A program made the position numbers and the translations under genes. A stretch of DNA of 64,000 nt, from positions 13,642,908 through 13,706,907 of the forward strand of contig NC_061061.1 of assembly GCF_021917145.1 (NCBI RefSeq), read 5' to 3'. Of this stretch, positions 37,301 to 64,000 are shown one piece after another. The DNA is from Hypomesus transpacificus (lineage: Eukaryota > Chordata > Actinopteri > Osmeriformes > Osmeridae). Below the pieces are notes generated by a model. It ran no database searches. It saw only the letters and a list, made by a program, of their open reading frames with translations, and was not told where the DNA came from. Every line of letters starts with the position of its first letter. Positions within the stretch are counted from its first letter, which is position 1.

Positions 37301-40091
37301 TTACAGCAGGGAACTAATTGCTGTGGTTTAGTGGCTGCATCATAAAACCCTGTACTCATTTTAACTTTGGGTCTGCGCTTTGCTCATGCAGCTGGCCATG
37401 TTATTTTTTATTCTTTCACAATGTCTGTGTTTACCAGAACCAATACATCTGAGAAACTGCGTCAGTGCAGACGGTCCCATGCCTGACACTGTTCTACCCT
37501 GTTGAAACTAGTGAGATGGAAAGTAAAAGACAATTACAGGTTATTTGCTACAAACAGTCCTCTTGACTATGATGTTTAATCATACGATAGATTTGTCAAA
37601 CTTTGTGGAATTACTACAATGCATGTAAGATACAGTAGGTATGAAAATTAGTTATTATTTCTGCTTTATAGGGGATTCTGATAAGGTGGTAGGGTGCTTT
37701 TAGGAAATACAGAGTACATTAGTACACCGTTGCTAAAGAACTACAAAGCAGCAAAAATCCTCAAAAGAAGTGAATTCTCACACTGTCTGCCATGACGTGG
37801 CAAAGAGTTTCCCAAGCTTGGTCTGGTTTGGCTCTGTAAATGTGAGGTCTGTTTACAGTTTGGCTTGGGATTGCCTGTTGGATTAACACACTACAGAACA
37901 AGGCTAGAGATGAATTTGCATGCAATAACTGCTGCCTGAAAGTACAATGTGTAACCAAAGCATAACCAACAGACAAACCACTAGATTTTATCACTGTAGA
38001 AAAGTTTATTCTTAATTACAGCAAAAAAGACACATGCAAGTAAACAAAATTGATAAAAACTGTGTTGAGAGATTTGTCATTCGATCATTCATGAATTCAC
38101 AAGAATAGGATTTTTGAGTAATGTAATTTTTCCAGTGAATCAATAAGCTTGACCTTGTACAGGATCTTCAGCTTTCTTAAATAGTAGTTTACTTTCAACC
38201 ATAATCTGATGTCCATTGCATGACATACATGCATTACAACTGCCATTACGTAGACTATAAGTATTGCACATCAAACATCGACATGTCGTCTTCCCAGTCG
38301 GACTAGCCTGGCATCAGCAGACCAATTCGCAAATGCTTATTCATCTAGATTCGTCCGGTAATTCAATTTCCAACGGGCATCATCAACAGGTGCAGACCAA
38401 AATTTTTCTGCCACAAAGCTACCAAAAATAATCTTGGTTGTTTACAAAAATGCCTCCGCAGCACTCTTCATCGTATTAAACCAGGCCCTTGTCAGATAAA
38501 CAGTTGTGATTGGTCCGACCTGATTCTGGGAAGAGGGAAATCTGTTTGAATTGGAAGTTGGCCAGATCTATCTGCTTGAACAAATGAAACATTCACTTAC
38601 TAATTGGTCTGGTTCACAGGCCACAGTTGGATAGTAAGAGTAAAACAATGGAATAAACGCAATTCTAGACAGGGGAGAAAAGGCCTTGTCAAGTATATCT
38701 TAGAAGTTGACACATTTGTATTGTTCTTTTCTTTAGATAAATAAACTGAAGAAACATTTTAACACATCCTAAAGAGCAGACTTATTCATTGTTCCATGTT
38801 AAACTATGGCAGAGTCCATTAAACGCAATACAACTTAAGTGCACACTAGAGAGTGGAAGCAACAACACAGCAGCAAGAATCAGGCACAAAAGGATTGTAG
38901 TATTCAGCATCTTGCAGTGTCTGTATCCTCCTGCTTTTGTATCGTACTTACTCCTTCCACCTCATCTTCATTTTGTCAATATTTGATTTGCATATAAATC
39001 TCTCTGAATTAGGAAGAAATTGCTATGGTTTTTCATTTCAGAGTCCCAAGAGGGGAATTATAAATCAGATGTGAGCAGCAAACCTAGGAAGGAGAGAACG
39101 GCCTTCACCAAGGAGCAGATTCGAGAACTGGAGGCCGAGTTTGCCCATCATAACTATTTGACGAGACTGCGGCGCTACGAGATAGCAGTCAACCTGGATC
39201 TCACAGAAAGACAAGTATGTCCCCACTCTTCATTATACCCCTCAAGTATATGTGCATGTGTAACACCCCATCCAGTTTAAGCATGTGAATGCATTTTTTT
39301 TTTACAATGATTGTGACAAACTAAAGAGGTTTTTGTAACTTTGGTGTGTACTGCTTTGTGCTAAAGCTGTGGCTGCAATGGAGGACTCTCATATTCCAGA
39401 TGTTTCTGTCTATTCTTTCAGTCAGGCCACAGCCATGTCATAGAGACAGGCACAGGAAGTGCTGTCTAGCAAGTTACTTCCTCCTCTCCTTGCTTTTATA
39501 AATTAGTCTCAGAACGTACTGTAGGCGGGCTATAAAAGCAGTCACATGAAATAAATAACCGTGGACAAATTGGGGGGAAGGAAACACAATACACGTGTTT
39601 TCTGACACCCTTTCTGAGGCTCTAATTCACAATGAGTTGACATCTTGCCAGTGACAGGCCTTTTTCTTCTATCTCAACAACGAAATTATTCATATTATAT
39701 TGAATGAACATCATGGTTATAAAAGCACATTTCAAATTGTAAAAGTAAAATTCTGCTTTAAGCAATTAACCCACTGTTGGCAGCACAAGTAGACATAGCA
39801 AATACACTATCCGTGTATTAATATACCTTTAGTCTACATTGGGTTGACTCTCCCATTCTGTTTTTTCTATAGGTAAAGGTATGGTTTCAAAACAGGAGGA
39901 TGAAATGGAAACGAGTGAAAGGCGGCCAACAGGGGGCAATCGCAAAGGAGAAAGAACTTGTTAACGTGAAAAAAGCTGAATTACTGCATTCGGAATTCTC
40001 CAGAATAGCAGCACTTCACCACTCCAGAGACTCCCTAGCCAACGAGGACAGTCACGACAGCGACCAAAGTTCTGAGCATGCTCGCTTATGA
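34397..40091 (+). CDS. meox2: homeobox protein MOX-2
   Basis: Three exons, 34397-34961, 39042-39214 and 39873-40091, give 318 aa (human 304 aa). The N-terminus [15 protein letters not shown] is diagnostic of MEOX2. The middle is rich in Ser, Pro and His; the mammalian polyhistidine run is broken here into short groups (residues about 74-105, [11 protein letters not shown]). The homeodomain spans residues 203-262, with Q252 and N253 at homeodomain positions 50 and 51 (WFQNRR) and the MEOX hallmark [16 protein letters not shown]. The C-terminus ends SSEHARL. It is a nuclear transcription factor of paraxial mesoderm, limb or fin muscle and vascular endothelium. The ATG at 34397 was chosen because upstream in-frame codons do not match the family. 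Confidence 0.96.
34962..39041. other. meox2 intron 1
   Basis: A 4.1-kb AT-rich intron. No exon was recognised. A probable dispersed repeat lies around 38300-38630. Confidence 0.55.
38300..38630. repeat. Probable dispersed repeat in meox2 intron 1
   Basis: A GC-richer block starts near AGCCTGGCATCAGCAGACCA and ends near CTAATTGGTCTGGTTCACAG; its ends are weakly inverted (both contain AGACCAATT in opposite orientation). The text resembles a fish repeat family I have a vague memory of; unnamed and unproven. Confidence 0.35.
39926..39940 (+). promoter_or_regulatory. CTCF-like motif inside meox2 coding exon 3
   Basis: CCAACAGGGGGCAAT matches the CTCF core closely. It is part of the codons for GQQGAI just after the homeodomain, so it may be no more than coding sequence. 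Confidence 0.25.
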
Positions 40092-40203
40092 TGCAGGGTA
40101 GGCCTCCAACATGTAGGCCCTGTCTCCTCTCTCAGGAACATCCTTAAATTGACGTCTATTTCCGCTGATTTGTCATCAACATTTGCTCAGTTCCAAAATG
40201 TTA

Positions 40204-40209
40204 AATAAA
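40204..40209 (+). other. Poly(A) signal AATAAA, meox2 (proximal)
   Basis: Hexamer 113 bp after the meox2 stop codon; others lie at 40291 and 40631. Which one is used cannot be told from sequence alone. Confidence 0.4.
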
Positions 40210-41389
40210 TGTACAAATATACAGAGGAACACCATGTGTTTCTTCAGCTAAAGTACATTTGTACAGGACATCAAATGATCCAAAGACTAAAATAAAGATC
40301 ACAAGTATGTCTATTGTTCAGGAAATGTAATAATGAATGAAATGAAACATTGCAATTTGCCATTGTCTATTTGAAAACAGTAATTTATTCAATACTGAGA
40401 TCATTTTCATTTAAACATTCCAAGTTATGTGCTTTACTTGGAAAAGGTAAATTCATGCTTTGATTTGAAATGTTTAACACTAGACTCAAGCATTAAGACA
40501 TGTAATGTATTAAAAATATTTTCTGGGGGAACCCAACATTTCCTTGACGAACATAGATTTTGATAACATTTTCCAGTACTTTTCTATCCTCTAATCTAAT
40601 TTATTTTCCACAATGTTCAAATTTCGCAGTAATAAACTTTTTTTTCTTCTGAATGACATTTGCAAATCATTACATTAAGTATTTCCTTCCACACCATGTG
40701 AAGTTGAACTAAGGTAAAGTTGACATTGATTTTGATTGCATAACTTCCCTATGTCCCCACAAGTAGCCTACTTCAAGTGAAGCCTAAATTAGGCTGTTCT
40801 CAGTTATGGTGAAATGAACAAGAATTAAACACAACAGGTTTTTGGTTGCATGATAAATTCACCTTTTCCTTAGGCTCAGGATTGCAAGCAAAACTTCACA
40901 AGAAAACCTGCAAAGGATCATTCTGTTACAAAATTGTTTTTTTATTAGCTGATCTCACCACATTGAGCATGTGCATTTTAATTTGAGTGCCACTGGATGA
41001 TATGTTTTTTTCAGCGTAATCTAAAACGATTTCATAGTGTAAATTGTAACATCACAACTCTAAAGCTTTGTTTCAAACATAAAGACGGACTGCCATGGAA
41101 TGTCTGGAACTGATTTCAAAAATAGTTTTTTTTTCTCAGCAATAACAGACAGAAGCCCTAAAAGGCCATGCAGTATTCATGCAAATTAAATGTGCATTTA
41201 TTTCATAAGCCTACTTAAAGGAGTTGTCAAAGGCGTCCTAGTCTCCCTCGTTTTGGAAAACAAATCAGAAAATAATGCAATATTTCTTTTTAACCGTGCA
41301 GCCTACCCTTACTGTACGGCATCCTGAGCTAATCAATGTCAACAAATATACGGGGTTGAAGTACGTTCAAGTTGTGAACTACAAGCAGG

Positions 41390-41397
41390 TATAAAAA
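41390..41397 (+). promoter_or_regulatory. TATA box of agmo
   Basis: TATAAAAA in the context AGG-TATAAAAA-GC, 61 bp upstream of the agmo ATG. It implies transcription start near 41420 and a very short 5' UTR of about 30 nt. Confidence 0.65.
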
Positions 41398-41450
41398 GCT
41401 TTGGAACCTGCAGCGATATATTTTACTCGGTCTACGGCGCTTGGGCTAAA

Positions 41451-60535
<19,085 letters not shown>

Positions 60536-61223
60536 GTCTTCAGGAGGTCACACTGTCTCTAGGCCTTCTTGTACCAATCAAATACTTTAACCATGAGTAT
60601 GCTTTACTTGTCAAAATACTTGTATGTATAACAATTATACAGTTTCTTATGCGTTAGATATTATACCATTGTATGTGCATAAACATTGATTAGTGTCTAT
60701 TATACAGCATACATTGATGTCCCTGACAAATATTTTTATACAGGTAATACTATAATTATTATCATTACAATGAGGTTGTATCATAAACAATATTACATTA
60801 CATTTTGTTCAGATATACTACATAACTGAACACATCTGACAAGGAATAGTTGATGGTAATGTTCAGATTGTTAAACATTGTTAACATGGGTGCTATTGAT
60901 TGATTATCACTATTCAATCAGATCAACCATTTACAAAAATTCCTCCCGATAGTCACGGATAATATTAGAAATTGGCTATCTATATCCATGCAACACTTTC
61001 TCTTTAAACTCTTGAATATGCTCATATTATTTTCATAAAATGTAAAGAAATGCAAACAAATGTTATTAGTCCATAATTTGTCAAATTTGGAAGATGTCAT
61101 TGTACAAAACCACTTATATATATATGAATTGTTGTAAACCAACAATGTAAGAGCAATGTGACATATTTAATGGAAATCATTCTGTAGATGTTTACTCTTA
61201 ATTAGCTCACTCCTTCAAGTCAA

Positions 61224-61238
61224 CACCAGGTGGCGCTA
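61224..61238 (+). promoter_or_regulatory. CTCF-like motif
   Basis: CACCAGGTGGCGCTA is an excellent match to the CTCF core, plus orientation, 0.7 kb beyond the agmo stop codon. By eye only. Confidence 0.5.
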
Positions 61239-61495
61239 TTGTTAAATTGAATGAGTACAGATCTGCAGTTCTCTGCAATCCACAAAACTACTGTTTGTGA
61301 CATAGCTACATATACTAAATTACTACTATAATGTTTGTCAAAAAATGTAAATCTTTATTCAAATAAATAATACCTTGTTGTGAAAATGGACTGAACACAG
61401 GAAGCCTGTCGTAATGCCACTTGGTTTTCTAAAGCTGTGGTTTAGTTGTTTTTGTACTATGAATACACTAAATAATTAACAGACAGAACAGATCT

Positions 61496-61504
61496 CTGTC
61501 GCTG

Positions 61505-61590
<86 letters not shown>
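61496..61590. repeat. (TC)n microsatellite
   Basis: It starts as CTGTCT hexamers (61500-61524) and becomes a pure TC run to about 61590. Confidence 0.95.
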
Positions 61591-61592
<2 letters not shown>

Positions 61593-62239
61593 CAACCTTT
61601 CTCCTTTCTTACTTTTTTCGCCTTTATTTCTCTCTGTCCATATATAGTTGTTCTTTAAGAACATATCCAGAAGATATATTTGTCTCAAAACAGCCTTAGC
61701 ATATACAGTACTTAATCATCTCCTGTCTATTCTAGTCTTAAACCTCTTTTGGGAAATAACACTCCAGATCTGAATGATTAAGTTAAGTAAGTTACAGTGC
61801 CGTGTAAAACAAGATATCCTTCTCTCTCTCTCCAACCTTCTCTTTCTCACTGTCCTTACAGTCACTCTGGGGAAAGCTAATGCCATGCCACTTTGATATC
61901 ATCAAAGCACTCGTGTTAGTGGAGGATGCTGCTCGCTGGACCTAGGATAAGTCACTTTGTCAGTCCATCCAAACACAGCATTGCAATCGAAAATGTTCAA
62001 TATATTTTACTCAGTTTTAAATAGCCACAATGTCAGTCTTTCACTGCTGTGACTGCTGTTATATAAACAGTTATACATATACCTTACAGAAATGGCTTAT
62101 TTCCATTTCTCTTCAAGCCGGCAGATGGGGAGGGCAAAAAAATTCTGCTACAAACTGTTGCAGTGACTCACATTATGGAAATAGCCTTGTGCTCTGTACG
62201 AACTATTAACATGCAGATCAAGGCAGTCGTACCTCTGCC

Positions 62240-62241
<2 letters not shown>

Positions 62242-62277
<36 letters not shown>

Positions 62278-62310
62278 CGCACACACACACACACACGTAC
62301 ACACTCACAC
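62242..62310. repeat. (CA)n microsatellite
   Basis: CA repeats with a few CG-containing interruptions (ACGCAC, ACGTAC). Confidence 0.95.
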
Positions 62311-64000
62311 AATCCATTCTTCACATCGTGGACATAAGGCCTAAAAAAATAAAATCATTACTTTTGGATGCGAAGATGTCGTTAATGAATGACTGTGTAC
62401 AACTAATGGATGCACAGTGTGGCTCCATAATACAAATACACAAACACATTGGCAAACAAATGCAGCAAATGGAATTATAGATGCTGTAGAAGCCAGTAGA
62501 TAAATCCTGTGGACTGTGGAGGTGTTTGCTGTGGAAAAGCTAGATAACACCAGGAGTAGTGGAATGCTGTCAGTGGCAGGCTATGATAAAACTGTCCATG
62601 ACATCATGCTCCTGTGGCTTCTCTAGGGATGTATAGAAAGTGAGAGGCCCAGCTGTCTAATAGGCAGCTTCACAGACACATCTCCAGGCACCAGGGACAC
62701 CGTTATGTCGAGTCGATGGGCGTTACATAATGGCCCCACAATGATACACAGAGTTAGCACAGAGTGTTTTTTTCACACTAAATGCTAAAGTACTGTATAC
62801 AGCAGATACCGTTCTGAGCCTCGGGTAAAAAGATTCGAATGACGTACTGGCAAATCTGTGCGTTCGTGATTCTTGATTGGATTTCTCGTAACCATGGAAA
62901 CGGATTGTTTTCATTGCGGTGCGTCTTTCATTGCGGTACGTATGTTTTGTAGATCAACGAGTTTTTATTCAATTTATCCATCTGTGCATAAGGCACTTCA
63001 GCCAAAAGTGTGGCTCATCTACAGTACAGTTCTGCATATTGATGAGAGGAGGTAGAGTTGCATATTTGCAGGCAGATCTGAGATGTAATTCAAGCCTTGT
63101 TCAATCCTGACAGGTCAATGGCTCTTCCAAAATATATAATACTGTACAATAATACTTATGCACACATAGGTGCATTAAAGAGCAATTGTTGGGTATGACT
63201 TGGCACATGGATAGTTTTTCTCAAGTCATGCATATTATCCAAATTGTGAATCTGATAGAATGTATTATATAAAAATCCAAATTCTTTATTGAAGCATGGA
63301 TTGGTATCCTATTAAAGGTTCATGCTCTGTTTTGTAGATAGATAAAGGGCCCTGGTGGGGGAAGATAGTGTTCTGGCAATCCCTCTTTGTAAAGCTCATG
63401 CACCGTCTCTCAACCCCCACAGTCACATGTGAGGGAAATGTCAATACTTCAAACTGGGTCTGCTGTGACTAGAAATATGTTGAGAGACTGCCTGTAGGGG
63501 AAAACACTAACAGTATTGGCACACTAGTCAATCACTTCCAACCCTACTTTTGGTCACTGTTCCCTGTTTGTTCTGCATTTCAGTCGCCTTGTAGATGTAG
63601 GTATATGAGAAAAGTGTCAGTTATGACTGCCATCATTTAAACCCAGGCTGTTAAATGAATTTGGTGATCCAATAAGCATGCTGGTCCTGGGCATAGTGTT
63701 CTATGTGATATAATCCATATTTTACAGGACTGGAACAAAGCAGGTAGGTAGAATAGCATTATTTTGAAATCAAATAAACCATCCCAACTTGTGTTTTTCA
63801 GATATGACTTCAATTCACCTCAAATATTTACAATGAATTCAATGTGACTTTTTCATTTGGGATATTATGTACATTTTTCTATTTGACAATTTGATGAGCC
63901 TCTATCCTTTCTCAGCCACTATTAGATAAACAGTAAATAGGATTGTTGAATAAAGCTAATTGTCTGATCAGACTTCCTGTTTGAATGGAACTCTTCCCCG

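Larger units (their letters stand above)
40092..41450. other. meox2 3' UTR and agmo promoter interval
   Basis: meox2 3' UTR with AATAAA hexamers at 40204-40209, 40291-40296 and 40631-40636, suggesting alternative polyadenylation. The right end holds the agmo TATA box. No other exon was seen. Confidence 0.6.
60536..64000. other. agmo 3' UTR and downstream flank
   Basis: It holds the agmo 3' UTR (length unknown), a CTCF-like motif (61224-61238), a TC microsatellite and a CA microsatellite. No exon of a next gene (DGKB in other vertebrates) was recognised. Confidence 0.5.

Overview
The window is vertebrate nuclear DNA, almost certainly from a ray-finned (teleost) fish. All protein genes are split by GT-AG introns, coding exons are small islands in AT-rich sequence, and the repeats are fish-type: an L2-type SINE tail, a hAT-like MITE, a non-LTR reverse transcriptase fossil, and long CA/GA microsatellites. 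No prokaryotic features (operons, CRISPR, Shine-Dalgarno sites) and no RNA gene were recognised. I could not settle the species.

Seven orthologues of human 7p21 genes were reconstructed exon by exon. Left to right they are tspan13 (-, 708-2258), ankmy2 (+, 2928-6559), lrrc72 (-, 7471-9240, first exon not found), sostdc1 (+, 10830-12859), crppa/ispd (+, 13940-23633), meox2 (+, 34397-40091) and agmo (+, 41451-60535). Reading frames close perfectly across all proposed splice junctions: tspan13 203 aa, ankmy2 411 aa, sostdc1 212 aa, crppa 430 aa, meox2 318 aa, agmo 442 aa, and lrrc72 at least 260 aa. Order and orientation match the human block TSPAN13-BZW2-ANKMY2-LRRC72-SOSTDC1-CRPPA-MEOX2-AGMO, except that BZW2 is absent. 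Its absence puts tspan13 and ankmy2 head to head with 669 bp between their start codons.

Layout: 1-10 kb holds compact genes. 10-13 kb is the sostdc1 locus with a clear TATA box and a nearly perfect 638-bp tandem duplication in its single intron. 14-24 kb is crppa, whose last coding exon lies between two diverged direct repeats of about 630 bp. 24.5-34.4 kb is a gene desert upstream of meox2 with one dead LINE fragment. 34-40 kb is meox2. 41-60.5 kb is agmo, with long introns full of simple repeats. 60.5-64 kb is non-coding flank.

The genes do not form one pathway. Sostdc1 is a secreted Wnt/BMP antagonist, meox2 a homeodomain factor of mesoderm, crppa makes CDP-ribitol for dystroglycan glycosylation, agmo cleaves ether lipids, tspan13 is a tetraspanin, ankmy2 an ankyrin/MYND ciliary-signalling protein, and lrrc72 a leucine-rich-repeat protein of unknown role. 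The conserved order probably reflects shared long-range regulation. I found no convincing unknown biological system; the most interesting signals are structural (recent duplications, hairpins, stop-free 3n introns, oriented CTCF-like motifs).
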